From: Rachycentron canadum
Taxonomy: Eukaryota; Chordata; Actinopteri; Carangiformes; Rachycentridae
DNA: 64,000 nucleotides
Direction of reading: 5' to 3'
Assembly (NCBI GenBank): GCA_038496675.1
Contig: CM076653.1
Location: forward strand, 9,868,407 to 9,932,406
The notes beneath the pieces are model-generated. The model saw nothing but the letters and a program-made list of their open reading frames with translations, had not been told where the DNA came from and searched no databases. A program made the translations under genes and the position numbers. Below, in pieces: positions 40,667-55,600 of the stretch. Every line of letters begins with the position of its first letter. Position 1 is the first letter of the stretch.

Positions 40667-43600
40667 CCTAAGTATCTTGTACAATTTCAGACGTACTGAA
40701 TTCATTTATCTGCCCCTTTTGTGTCTCTCCTCTCCTCATGACCTCTCCCAGCCAATAGTGGGTGGGTGATGACTAATAGCTGGATACATTACAACCCCCC
40801 ACCCCCTCCACCCACTCCTCCCCTGCCCTCTGCCTCCAAACCCTTTAATTCCTACACCCCATTCCTTCCCACGCACTTTCTATACATATACACATAAACA
40901 CTGGTGCTCTTTCATTCATAAATACACCCATGCCCCACCTTCATCCTCTTCCTGGTTCACCCTGTTTTATTCTTCTCTTTCTTTCACCCCTTCATACACT
41001 TGTACCACATGTTATTGTTTTACATGGACTGTATATTTTGTAATATTATAATTATCTCAAAGTATGAAGAGGTGGATTAGCAGCAAAATGTACACAAACA
41101 ATAATTACTGATTCATGTCTATGCAGGTATTTAATGTTGTAATGGTTGAACTGATTGTAATTTTTACCCTATATTTTGAATTTTTTAACATATATTTGGC
41201 TATTTTAATCTATAACATTGTAAATTTTATGGATCAATTATATCTATTTAACAACAAATGTTAAATAAATGTAGTGTAAGGATTTATTTTTGACTTGTAG
41301 TTGAGGGGAAATACAAAATCAACAATGAGCTTAATGCAACAGCACAAACATACGGAGCTGAGGTGAATAGTTGATTAATTGATTTGAACAGAAAAACAAT
41401 CTAAAAATTTGGGGATTGATTAATTGTTGAAATGCTTTTTAAAGCAAAGGCATTAACAAGGATTTAAGATAAACTGAATGTCTTACAGCTGTGTAGTGTC
41501 GGTCCTAACTTTTTCTCTGTTTTCTGATGTTTTGTGATCCAAACGATTATTGATAATGCATATAGGAGAAATATTTACCGAGCTGTCCAAGGACCCGTTC
41601 CCGTCGGTGTCATAGAGACGAAACATAACTGTGGAGACAAAAACACAACATGAGCACCTGCAGCCTCTCACCTCGACCTCTGAGGTGAGCGTTTTTCTCC
41701 CCTGTTTGAATGTCACTGTGCACTTCACTGTTCACTGCATGCAAATACAAAGCAAAAACCCATGTTGTTGTGCGCATCTGAATGCTGCAACTTAAAGCGT
41801 CCTCCAATTTCCACTCAAAGGTGTCACCATGGAAACAGGGAAGGACCAATGTGGGAGTCGTCTAATGTCACATCTTTGCGTAAAACACGTCTGAGCGTAA
41901 CAGAGTCGTGACAACAACAGCAACATGACGTGGCTGCGGATCATTTCCATACTAAAGGCTATACTTAGAAGTACTCTACCCACCAGTGCCCCACCCTCAG
42001 CCCTTACCCCGGCCTCCATGTGAGGTGCAGCAGAGGGCGGCTGCTGACATCATAAGGAGCTGACGTCAGATGGCGGTTCGTCAGGCCACTAACGAGGAGC
42101 TAATTGCCGGTTTCCTGAGAGACCGTGACCTTTCGAGGCAAAGGGAGGGGGAAGTGATGCCGGAGCCTGGTGTTGGATGGAGGGTGATGGTGTTACAAGA
42201 AGGTGTTTGCGGTCACCCAAAGAGGCACCAGAAAAGGCAATAAAGTGTAAAAGATGAGGAGAGTTGTTGTTAACCTCTAACTGCAGTACAAATCAGCCAA
42301 ACAGCAAAGTCTCTGCGAAGGAAAAACTCCCTGAATCACTGAAATATCCTCTTTAAAAAACTTGTTTTCGAGATTTACATCTTATAGTTAAGATACATGA
42401 CATGCAACTGTCAAATAAATTTGTACTTAATTGAACTGAGATGTTTTAATGACTTTAAATAAGTCTGGCAGTTGTTAAAGTCAGAAACAATAGTTTACCA
42501 ATGAATTTGTGTTCATCCACTTTACTCACAACAATTAAAGCTCAGAACAAACTGAGCTTATATTCTATTTAGAGACAGTTTAATAAGAAAAGCAAATTTA
42601 ACACAATATATTTTAGATTATATCCAGAGATATTCAGAGTCTGGTTTCTGACTTCGTCATTTCAGGGTTGGTGTCTTTGCTGAGGTTAAGTGAACTTTAT
42701 CTTAATATCTAAATTTCATGACTTTGTAGTTAAATATCATCACTATGTTTGATTTGTTTTACCTGGAGGTCACTTTGTGTATTGGATTGTTTTATTTTGG
42801 GTCTCACCACCTTTCTTTGAGGATTTATACAGGATTTATATCTATTTATACATTTTTATTACTAAACTAAAATTTACTAAAACTACTTTGAGTTATATTT
42901 TAATCTCACATCCTTACATTTTCAAGGTATTTTATAAAGTAGAAAATTTGCTCAAAATTAAAAAAAAAAAAAAAAAAAAGAGTTTTTACTTCTTGTTTAC
43001 GATACAAAACATCATGTTTGAAGACTTATCTTGAATCTGGGGCTTGATGCTGCCTTAATGTGGTGTTTTAAGCTGCTTGTTTCAAGAAAATACCTAAATA
43101 CTTCACAGTATTTCACCTCACTGTCACGATTTCCTCTTTTTAAGATGAATAACTATTGTTGGCTGAATCTGAAATCTAAATAACTTGCAGACAGCTGCCA
43201 GAACTTGCTGATTTCAGACTCTGACAAAAGATTAAATTTAAAAAAAAAAAAAAAAGGGTTCAAACAAGCTGCAATGAAATCTTTAGAGCGAACCAGTGAC
43301 AAACAAACCAGCAGGTGGAGCCATCTACCACAGAAACATCGGTGTAGACCGCAGAGGAGCAGAGGGGCAGGAAGAGTGTGTTCAGGATGATATAAGTCCA
43401 TGATGTACTCACACACACACAAATATACACACACACACAGGCACCATCAGCTGAATTATTTAGTCATCTCTGCACTTAATGAGTGCAACTCTGCTCAATA
43501 ATTCAGCAGCTGGATGAGAATTACAGCATCACAGAAAAAAAAAACTCAGATGTCCAATTAAGCAGCGTAACCTTGTGAATAAATGATGTGGTAAATGCAA

Positions 43601-46600
43601 TTAAGAGACGTGGGAAGATGTGTCAGTAAACTGCAAACGCAAGGCATCTAACATGCCATCAGAGATCAGATGAGGTAGAAAGAAACAGAGTAGAAACAGT
43701 TAAATAAACTGAATTTCATTTGGTAATAAATTAAGAGTGTCGGCTCCAGGATAAAGGATAATAACTTTGGTTGTTTGCTCAAAGAACTCATTTCAATTAT
43801 TATTCTAACCAGAGGGAGAAAGAGCAAAACAAGAAAGAAAAGAGTTTCACATCACAGGTGGTTGTTAATCAACAAATGCACCAGAGAAAAATCTCTGACT
43901 CACTCCAAAAAAGAAAGACAAAAAAAGAGAGAGATAAAGAGACAAGAAAGACGTAGGAAAGATTTAGATGGCAAATATATGTTAATTTAAATCAACGCAG
44001 ACGACGCCTATGTATTCTACCTGGATTCTGTTAAACCAAATATGCTTCTCTATTGGTTGAAAAACATGATATTATCTCTGTGTTATCAGGGGTTTTGTGC
44101 TTAAGTTAATGTCTTCATGTTAACAAGATCTTGTTTCAAAATGAATTTATGAGGAACAATCTCGGAGCTAAATCTTAGTGGGCGGAGCCAAAACCACACA
44201 AACTAAGGTCAGAAACACACACAATAAATTAATAAGATTAATTGCTTTTACATGTATTTCTGTGCTTTCATTCCTCCGGGCTCCAAACATTTCCTCGTGT
44301 GACGAAGAGGAAAGTTTTTTATAGTGTTATGAGTCTTTGGGAGATATAATATAATTCACAGACACTTTTCTGCACCTGGAAAGATACTTTTGTGTTTTTT
44401 TTTTCACACAGGCTGTTTCATACATTTGTGGCCGCAGCTAAATATTCAAAGGCTTTAGCACCAAGTCGGAGAGATAACCCATAAATGTAGTCAGATCATA
44501 CAGTGATCTTTATCACCACAACATGTATTCGCAAGTGTGAGATCTCATACAGTATCTGAAGTTAAAATCTGTGAGCTACATTTGCTGCCAGTTGCAGGTG
44601 TTGAAATATACAACAGGACAGATCAAACACACTGGAGGTTTCCATTCGCTGGTTTTATGAGCAGTTTTAAATTTGCTCCTTCGTGTGGCTTGATTTAGCA
44701 ATTTCCCACAATGCAGCAGGGCAAGAAACCATGGTTTTTAGCTTTGTCCTCTCTTACCCTTTGTCTTTTTCACTGGGCTTGAAAATCTTCCTTCTACCCA
44801 CTGAGGCTTGACTCAACCTGTGACATTACCTCTGCTCCTTGTAGCTCAGTTGTTGGCTTGTGTATCTATGTAGCCTAAGGACTGACTTGCTGTCTGCACA
44901 CTGCTGTACCTCTGACGCCTGCTGCATGTCAACAGAGGAACAATTAACAATCATGTGACACTCACACTCAAGCTTGTCCTCAGGACGCCCGCCCTCCAGC
45001 AACGACAGGTAGCACACGATGTCCTTCAGCTGCACCATGTCCAGAGGCCTGGGCAGCGCGGGCGTCTTCAGAGGGGTCGAGCTGCCTTTGATCAGCTTCA
45101 AACCTGTGGGGAGACGAAAGGTCAACACATCCTCCACAATGCATCTAACGTTGGCCCAATAACCTGCCGGGTTAGGAAGCCTGACATTAGTCAGAGTCCA
45201 ATGGATCAATGGTGGGTGGCGCCCGGCTCAACCAAAGGATAGTTCAGTTTTAGCCTTATCAAAGGCTTTGCTTTGGTGTGGGGGCTGGACTGTATTCTTC
45301 TTCCTTTATATTATTTTTTGGGGCATTTTACACTTTATTAGAAAGGGGGGTGTAGAAATGAGGGGACCTCATCTTGTTGGGTTTAATAGTTCAAGTGACA
45401 GCAAGAAAATAATAAATTAAATAACAACTTACTCCTCAGTAAGTTGTGCATGTGCATAGGAATACATAGTCTTTTAAAACCTGCTTTTTGAGCATGGCCC
45501 CGCACAACCCCAAGTAAAATAACCTTAACTTTTACTTTAAGAGTGAAGAACAATGCATGATGTTCAGTCATTCACATTCTCTCTGGATACATACTTATAC
45601 ATGGCTGGTCCTCAGCAGTCAAATCCAATCAAGTTTGCATCCTAGATTCAGGGTTTTCAATGGCAACGCCATGTGCAGTATCATGTTTCCACATTTATAA
45701 GAGAAAGGCAAGGAAGCATTTTCGTCTCACAGTCAGAGGGTTCTGTGTTCAAACCCTGGGTCTAGGTCCATCCTGTGTCTACATGGGGTCCCTCCAGGTA
45801 CTCTGGCTTCTTCCCACAGACATCCATGTTTAGATTAATTGTTGCAGGCACGAGTGTGAGTGTAACTGGTTGTTTGTCTCTATGTGTCAACCCTGTGATA
45901 GACTGATGACCTTTCCAGGGTGAACCTGGGCTTCGCACAATGTGGGATTGGGAAACTGGGATTGGCTCCAGCAACCCAGATGGATAAACGGTGTAAATAA
46001 TGGATGGATAATATGCTAAAATATTAAATCAAGTACAACGAGCCGTGAATGCTTCGTTCATGTTGATTCAGAGTTACCAAAATAGCCTGTAAATAACACT
46101 CATGACAACGTTTAAGCTACCAGGAAGCTCAGATTTCTGTGAAAGCTGAGCTATATCCATCTGTTAAACTGAGCATCTGCTGTTCAACATGCTTCTGTAA
46201 AGTCAGGTAAAGATCAAGACTACTGAGGCCACCAGTCCTGGAGAAGAGGGAGCTGAGGCTGAACCCACAACCCTCCATTTATGACTCAGTCTACTTTCTT
46301 TCACATATGGTCATGAGCTTTAGGTAATGACCAAAATTAAATTACAGATACAGGCATTCAAAATGAGTTTCCCTGGCAGGGCGGCTGAGACGACCCTTAG
46401 CGATAGGTTTGGAGAGCTCAGGCGTCCAGAGGGAGCTCAGAGAACCACTCCTTTGCTTTGATAGAAGCCAGTCGAAGAGACTCAGGCGCCTGACTGGGAT
46501 GCCTCTTGAAAGCCTCCCTGTGGAGATATACCGAGCGTGTCAGTGCGGGGAGGGGAACCTTGGCAGACCCAGAAGGAAGGAATATATATATATGTATACC

Positions 46601-49600
46601 CAACCTGGCCAAGACTCACCTCGCGATCCCTTAAGAGCCGGAGGATGTAATTTGGACTTGTATAAGCAGTGGAAAATGCATGATTGGATGGATGGATGAT
46701 CACGATTGGCCTTACATCTATGATAATGATACGGAGTAAAACTATTTCAGAAACTCAGTGGTTAGATGGTACAAACCAGCACGGTTAAGAAAACCCTGCC
46801 TTAGACCAGATACTGAAGGTCTATTAATGAATCTGCTCTTATTCTTCTTCAGTCCGCCCACCAAAGAGCTATTTATTCATAAAGTCAGTGTATACATCCA
46901 GCTGCATCGGCCATTAACTCGACTTCAAACAAGTAATTATGCTGTTTGCTTCAAAAAGTACATGCACAGGAGAATAAAGCCCCTAATAATGTTATGAGAA
47001 ATCAGGCTCCTGTTTGCAGACGGCAGCTGTTAATGGCAGACGGGACTTATAGGTGGGCTTATAGTCCACAGATCTGAATCAATGAGGGCCAATCAAAAAG
47101 CTCACAGACTGCAGGCGGCACTTGCCCTCTGAGGTAAATGGGGAAAACATACATGTGCATTAAATATTGACTGCAGAAAAAAAAAATCAATTAAGGTGAT
47201 GCAGTTAGTTTTTTATTTAATCTTTAGACTTTATAACTTTAAAGCTCAATGTGTAATAGTTAGGATTAGGGTCATGCCACTGTGGGATCCCCCAGTGAAT
47301 TTACAAGCATACAGTAAATGTGCTTTTGTACAGCTCAGTCCCCAAGAGGATTGTTTTCCAATCCCAGCTGCTGAACACTCTTGTATATTCATAATAAACT
47401 CTTTTGATCCTGGTGTTCAATGACAGAACAAACTCTGCTGCAGTAACGCCGGGTAAACGCAGGCAAAACACGAATTAAGAGGCAGTTTCATTATTTCAAC
47501 CACTGCAACATCTATTCATTACTACAGCTTGTTTACAGTCAACAGTTCATGTTCAGCTGTTGCTCATTAAGTCTGCGGCAGTTAAAAGCCTCATGAGCAA
47601 AGGCAACGCATAATTTTTCTAAAGGCAAGAAAACTTGTTCTTATTATTCGCTGGCACTATTGATAAACTGTCTGTGAACGTCTCACAGTTTGATGGCCTG
47701 GGTTCCTTTGATGATATAACATACTGTGCACATACATTATTACAATATCTGAGTGTTGACATTTGCTTTGGTTTATTTATCCAGTAGCTGTGGGAAATGT
47801 TAATCTTGTTTTCAGGCCTTGCTCGCGTCCTATTTTTGAAGTCATCTGCATTTTAATTCAGGACACTTGTAACATGAAGACAGATTGTAGGAAATTGCAC
47901 TATAAGCTGACAGTGGATAAAGTATGAGGGGTTGGTGGGGCTTCGCTGTTTCATAAACATTCAAAATTTTAAATTAGAGGTCAATTAACCATTTTGAATG
48001 ACGCAGAGAGGAAGTTGAGTCACGGTTACAGGGAAATCCTGGCTGAACCAACAATGTCCCAACGTGTTGCTAGTGTCATTTCAACATCAGTTAGTCATTA
48101 CCACATGAGAATGAGATATTAGTATAAATTCTGTAAACAAACAAGACTATTGCCAAGACAGTTGGCAGCTTCTACACTACAATTTACGTTGTGTTCCACT
48201 GGGCTCGACTTGGCAGGAAATCCATTAGACTGCTTGATGGCGCAAAACAGAGAGATAATGCTGTTTTTACACAGCGATAAAAGTGAAGCTATAAATGCCT
48301 CTGGAAATTGCCGAGTAAAGTGGCTCATCTTAAAAATCAACTAAAACGTGTGAAGAATAAGTGAAAAAGTGTCTGCGCGACATGTTTTCATACATATATC
48401 TGCAAAACACCAACATGCTGGGTTGTTGTAATTGAGGGTTTGTTGGGGTGGAGATTTAATTCTTACACTTACCAGTGACTTTGGGTTTGTCAGAACACGA
48501 GGGGCTGGGTTTGGACCCCTTGTTGCTGAAGGACAAGAAGAGGTGTTGACAGAACTCTTCAGGGAGTTCACTCTCCAGGAACGTCTGCATGAAGACCTTG
48601 AAGCCCTCAAAGTCAATCTCCTAGAGAAGTAAATAAATAAAAGCAGGACTGCGATCGCAAGAAAGGCTTCAAGAAAGAACAGATGATTCTGAATATGAAG
48701 AGAGTCTGTTGGGCCGATGCACAATTGCAGATTTCTGCAGTCAAAGATTCCTAAACTGTTGTTTGGGCAGTGGGTGGTGGGGATCTATTTTAGAGTAGCT
48801 CCAGTGCTTCTGCAGCTTGTTTCTTGTCATGTAATGTGATCTTTATTGACTACTGTAAAGCTCTCCTATCTGTATCCAAAAACACATCAGCTTCAAGTGA
48901 TTCAGTATTCTGCAGCTCGACCAGGATCAGACAGAGAGAACACCAGTTTTAAAGTCCCTACATTGGTTACCTGTCAGATATTGTATTAATTTTACTTTAC
49001 TTTAGGTTTACTAATTCTTTTACTTGTTTTTAAATCACTTCCTTGCCCCAGCACACACCAGTCCAGCTCCTTAGGTCCTCAGGCACAAATCTGTTAGTGC
49101 AGGACTAAAACCTTTGGTGAAGCAGCTTTTAGATTTTATGCTCCGAGCCTTTGGAACAGTCGGCCGAGGACCAGCTGGAAGTGTTGACAACATAAACTCA
49201 AAACACATCTCTTCAGCCTGGCTTTTAATTGAACATGGTTTTTAGTCAGTAGTCGCTTTATTTAATTTTTAATTTCATTTCATTTTATTCTATTCCATTT
49301 TATTCCACTCTCTGATTATTGTATAGTTATTGTTTATGCTAACGTATCATTACATTATCAGTCATCTGTGACTAGACTAACCAGTATGAAAAGTGCTATA
49401 CAAAAAAATTTGATTGGTTGATACTACCATTATTTCTAACTTAAGGCTGACAGCTTCTTCCATCCCTGTTACTTTTTGGTTTGCTTGAATCTACAAGCCG
49501 TCACGTGGAGACTGGCACAAACATGGATCCGTATGTTGTTGATTAAGACACATCAGGTGAGTAAAGCTCCCCTCGAAGTGGCTGCACACCCTCTAAGCAT

Positions 49601-52600
49601 TCCTTCAATTTTGTTGTCGAACTGAAAATAATTTTTTTTCTCAGCAAAACACACCAGTAATAAATGAGAGAGAGGAAAGAGTCAACAGTTACCTGGGTGA
49701 GGATTTCCTGCTTCTATAACCAGCAGCAGTTTAGAAGGAAAGAAACACAACGGCATGTTTAAAAGATGCATCTTGTATATATTGCATTCAAAATGTTCCA
49801 CAAAAACCCAAAGAATCACAAAGACATGATGTGTAAATGCAGGTTTGTAGGGGTTTATGGTGTCAGTCAGCACGAATGCTCCATAAATAATGTGCATCAG
49901 ACTAGAATCAACTTCCTTTTCCCAAAAAAACATATCAGGAACCCACTTATTAGTGTGTGTGTGTGTGTGTGTGTGTTTGTGAGTCTCTTTTCACCTGTAG
50001 TGGAAAAGTATTTTTATCCAGCAACTGTCAAAGCTAAATACAAAACTCCAGCCTTGAAATACTTTTATTAGGGTGACATACCTGCATAAACTTTTCATCT
50101 GCAAGTATGTGGGTATTGCAATTATTTTCCATGCTAAACTGGCAACTCAGAGTTAAGTGATGTGCCAAAATATATATAAAAAGTGCGAGTACAATATTTG
50201 TAAAGAATATGCAGAGGAGCTGCTCTGCTGAAAAAATTACATCTCAATCATTTTATGCTGAATTGCCTATATTTGTATCTGAATTAAAAAACAAACGTGT
50301 TTGTGGCTGATTTCTTTTGCTGGTCAGAGAAAAAGTACAAAAGTAAAGCAAATCAACAAAGACAGCAGCCGTTCCTCAAGAAACAGCCATTAGCACAGCT
50401 GGATTCAGCCAACTCTCAACTGTCCTTTAAGTATAAACTGAACCTACCTCCTCTGGGTTGTATTTAGCCAACACACCATCTCCATGAAACTCCTGCAGCA
50501 CGTCCTTCAGCTTCTTGGTTGAGTCTGAGCAAAAACATTGAGTACACATTAGCTTGATGCATTTGTGTGTTTACGTTTAAAAATCTGGCTTCCACTTCCA
50601 GTCAGTGTTGATGTTAAGCTTTAATTCACAGTACTGTAGTCAGCAAGCAGTGCTATGTGAGGGGATAATACAGTTTATAGCCCCTTCACGAGTCCGAGCT
50701 GAGAAAAACTAGCCTGATGCTAACGACTGCCAAGGTCATGTCAGTGCCTCATTTAAGATCTACTATACTATACATAACTTTCTTACTAAATTTAAGTGAT
50801 GTTATTGAAGGTTTTGAGACTAAATAATCTTAATTACAAACCACATCCTGTAACAGAACAAACAGCAGGCAAGTGTAAAACTAACTCCCTTTTGGTGGAT
50901 TTAGTTCTGTTAGTGGAGGCTTTAAACTAAATAATGTTAATTGAATGATAATAAATGCAGTTACAAACCACATCCTGCTGCAGGACAGTTAAGCTAATGT
51001 GTATAAAATAAATTATACATGGATATATTATTTTTGGGGAACTTTCCTTTCAAGAGAAGATCGACATCAATCTACGAAACTTTAGACAGGGTGTGGTTAG
51101 TACAGCTAGCATGCCTCTGTCCAAAATTGGAGAAACAAACACAAACCAGCAACTCTGAAGCTCATTAATTTACTGGACATATTTCACACTTTATTTAACC
51201 CGTACACAAATAAATTTAAGTACATTTCATGATTTTATGAGGAAATGCCTGCTGGATAATTACTGTACATATTGGTGGACCACAGCTGGGCCTATATGTG
51301 CTTCCCAGAGTCTTATCGTCACAGTGAGGTTACCAGGTTTGTTATTATTGTGCCTCTATAGAAACCAAAACCACAGACTCGGTGTCTGGAAACCTGCACT
51401 AAAGCTGGAGACGCTACACGTAAGAACTGGGCAGATGGAAACTGTTGTTCGTCAAGAAACTGTTCCAGAAAAGAAATTCCCCTAAAGTTTGACATCTTTT
51501 GTTTGTGCATAGGTTAAATGACAGAGATATTTGTTTATGTAGTGAGCTTTAGAGGCGGTGGTTGGCGTATTTCTCAGCTCTGGACAGAGCAAAGCAATGT
51601 CTGCTTCCTCTCTTTATAGATAGACAGGCAGATATACTTTTATTTACCTTATCTATCGATAAGGACAGGAAGCAGATGTAAGCAGCTAACCCCTGCCCTT
51701 ATGTCCACCGATGCTAACCCCGTCCTGACAATGTGTGTAATGTAAGAAAACAAATAAGTATTTATTTCTTAAATATTGGGCTTTAAAGAGATGAAATTAC
51801 CAATGCTATGTACATTACCTCAATTATTCTGAAAGGTCAACAGCTAGCTAAGAAGCTAGTCTTAATTTTGACCTCAGGTTAGTTTACAAAGATGAGACCG
51901 TACAGTTGAACTAGACTTTAACCTGCATGAAATGTAGCCTGCAGCTTTCCACATTCAGCAGATACATTAGCATTAGGAAATCGCTCACTGTGTGTGTTAT
52001 GAGAGTCATTATACCCATGTATGAAAAGTAGCATACAACCTATGGCCACTAACCAAGCAATATATACCATCATGCATTGCCCTCGGAGTGAAACACAGAA
52101 CAATGATGCAGGGAAAATGACTCAAGTGGCGTTTGAAAGTGTTACTCAACTTAAGTGCTGAGCTCACTATATAGTTCTTTACATACAGGTTAGTGAATAG
52201 CGAGGAGTGAATGTGTAAATAATTACAGACACAACCTCAGAGTTTGTTTCTGGCCACACGTTGAATAATATACTGACGAAAATAAGCGTGTTTATGAGCG
52301 TGTTTAGCTGTTCTTGGTTTCCACTAAGTGTGTGGAACGTCTTGTTTCTAATTTCGGTTCCCATGCTAACGGGTTAGAGCGTCGCGCCTTGCAGTTGAGA
52401 TGCAACATACAAGTTTGGCGTCTCGCCTACTGACTCACGTATGTCAAAGCAAAAATATACCCCAGACAGAACTGACACCTTCTGCCGTTGCTGTCGAATG
52501 TCTAAATTCATAATGAAAGGAAATCCAACGTTCAAGTAAACTGCAAAGAGATAGAGCAGGTAAGCTGCGGCGCACATCCACAATCAATCATTCATTGTTA

Positions 52601-55600
52601 ATGTGCAAAAAAATACAAAAATAAAAAAAAACAACAATGCAAACGTCGACAACATATTCATTTGTGTTAAAAACAGGCTGAAATAATGTGACTGCACTGG
52701 TGGATTTTGTTTTTTCTTGTTTAAAGAGAAGAAGGGGATGTTTTAGCACTGAGTCGCAGACAAAAATAACTTGAACAGAGTTGCTGTGATAATTACTGCG
52801 TGCTGCAGAGCGTTTATGAGCCCTACTGCTAAATCAATTTGCTGCGCCACAGATACCAGGTTCTAATGTTACTGAAGTTAATTAGAAGCACCATTTTATC
52901 ACTGGAGGGCCTGGTTCATCTCTAAGTATGAGCCAATCCCTGCTCATCGCAAATTGCATTAAGACGCTTGTTTAAGTCTGTGCCTCATATTAGCCAAATT
53001 GTCTCACAGGCTTGCTCAGGCCCGAGTTAAAGAAAGACTGGATCTTTGTTTCGATTCTCAGTTCTGAGAAATGTTTTTTTAAAATAAAAACTCCCACGTG
53101 CCGTTGCAGAGCAGCCAGAGGCCCTGAGGGAAAGCTGTTGTCCATAAACCTGCGCAGCACGTCGCTGATTGATAATCAGCAGGTGTGTTGGGAGTTCAGC
53201 CTCGAAGGTAAGGACTGAAAGTGTTGCTTGATTTTACTTGTCAAAAACTGGAAAACCTGCTAAAAAGGTAGAAATTTACAGTAGGCATCCTGCAAAATTA
53301 AATGAATCCATTATCTTTTGCTTTTAATCAGATTTCGAGCCAAATGGCCTAAAAATAATGCACCTTACACTGACCTTTCTGTCTGTCTGCTTTGTGTTTA
53401 CACACTGTAGATGCTGCAGAGTAAATGTCACAGAAAACCTAAGTATTAAAAAATGAATAATGGCTGATATTGTGCATTTAATTAGATGTGAATCTGAGCT
53501 CCTTTTAACAGCATTGTTTCGGTTGTAACATTTTGTTGCCTCCTGCACTAATGGCTTTGGATCTTTGATTTTGCCCGGATGCATTTGCCTAGAAATAAAT
53601 GCCTCGCACTGGACTGGAGTGTGTGTCATCATTATTGACCGCCTTTATGAGCGCGCCATCCACACAAAAAACCATTACGGAGGGCAGTGATTATGTATCC
53701 ACTCATTGCCTGTCACATCCAGCACGCACAGCTGAATTAAAATTTATTTTTTTCAATCAGGCAGAATGATTTAGCCGTTGTGTGGGACATAGTAATCAGA
53801 GGACGGGTCCCGTTTCATTTCGTGTTTTTAAATTCATAAACGCATCAAAGTTTTTGCTTAGCTTTTTTTTTTTTTTTTTTTTTTTAAAGGTAATAGGCTG
53901 AGGCTGAGCTCTGCTACACTACACACACCAGCAATTATATCACATAAAGAGAAACTCTAATTGTTGTGAGTCAGATCTTAGGTGCCTGACTTGGCGCACA
54001 GCTATTAAAATGTTATGAAAGTGTGTGCAGCTCACTTTAATGAGAATGAAGGGAGAAGGGGGAGGGGAAGGGTGATGAAGGGAGAGATGAGGAGGGAAGG
54101 TGAGGCGATGCGATGCCCATTGTTGCGGCTCAGAGAAAAGGATATTTTATAACCTGTAGCTGCACAGTGCACAAAGAGTCGCCCAGAGCTCATTGAAACA
54201 TGATTATCCAAATCTGTCTAGCATGCACACATGCCTGCACGCACACATGCACACTCACATTAAGACTCCTCAGTTTTCTCTCGCTGCTTTGCTTTCCCCT
54301 CCTCTTTTCATTCTGCTTTCTTGCTTTCTATATTTTTCGCACACAATTTTCATTTCAAGCTCACGTCGCCGAAACGCGTTCTCGCTTGGCCACCCACAAA
54401 GCAAATATTTGCAAAACATGGACGCAACAAACGGAACCTGACTGGCTCTCGAGTGCAGCATCCGGCAGGAGAGCGCAAGGGGAGTCCCTCAGAGTAGGGA
54501 GCAGCGTTGGCACCAGGCACAGAGCAATTAAAGGGAGAAATGTCATTTCCAAGTGAAACAGTGGTACAAGAGATCCTGGGTGAAAAGCATTAATTATTAA
54601 GATTCATACTCGGTGCCCTGAATAGCAAATAAAAGAGACAATTGCTTGAAGATGTCATGTTCAGCACTAAAAATAGTTGAAATATATTCAACAATGTGTG
54701 TCTACCCTGCTATTTTACAAAGAGAGCTGGCACAAAATTAAAAAAAAAAAAAAAAAAGTTGGATAACAAATGGCCCTATTTCTTGTCCACAGTTAGTTTT
54801 ATCAGTTGTCTTCCTCCAAAATGATTTACTGTGACTGGTGTCCAGACCCAGGTCCAGAACTATGTGTGGGTGGTGCACAACATCCTGCTGTTAGCCTGCC
54901 AGGTATCGTCATATTTTCCATCCCTGGTACCGTTTCAAATGATGAAATGTGTCAACATCTTGGAGCGTAACATAAACTCCAGGCATCCAGAGGCACAGTC
55001 TGCTGAGCAGGGGAGCCATTTGTCGGGTTTTGCGAATGAATCATTCAGAGCTGAAACGGCAGCACACAGATTAAATGCTTGAGCAGCTTCAGATCCCTGC
55101 AACCAGCAGGACGAGCGGGCGTGCAGCCGGCGATTACAACGTCGAAATTTTATCATTGGGACGAGGGATGTTTGAGATTAACCACAGTGAATTGAATTGC
55201 GCTGCAGTTAATAGCAGGCGCAGGAACACTCATGTTATTGTTAACTCTGCGGTTTGATGCTATAAGAGAGAATTTGTGTTTGTGTGTCTTGGTGACTTGA
55301 CTAATTTACACATCAGTCTCCATTTGTGAGGAGGATTAATGAAGAAGATAAAAACAGTTATCTGACTCATGCCAACTTTTCCAACAGGCCTTGTGAAGTA
55401 AAAACTTACAAAAGTCAAAACACTTTTGTAAAGTGGGGGGAGACAAGGTAATAAGGAACAGACATTTTGAGAAAAATTGTACATTGTTTTGCTTTTTCTT
55501 AACAGATATGAAGATACTGAATTCCATATTCTGTAGAGAGCTTGAGCTGAGATGCGTTTAGCTTGTTAGCTTAGCACAGGACATCAACCTTGAGCTTTGA

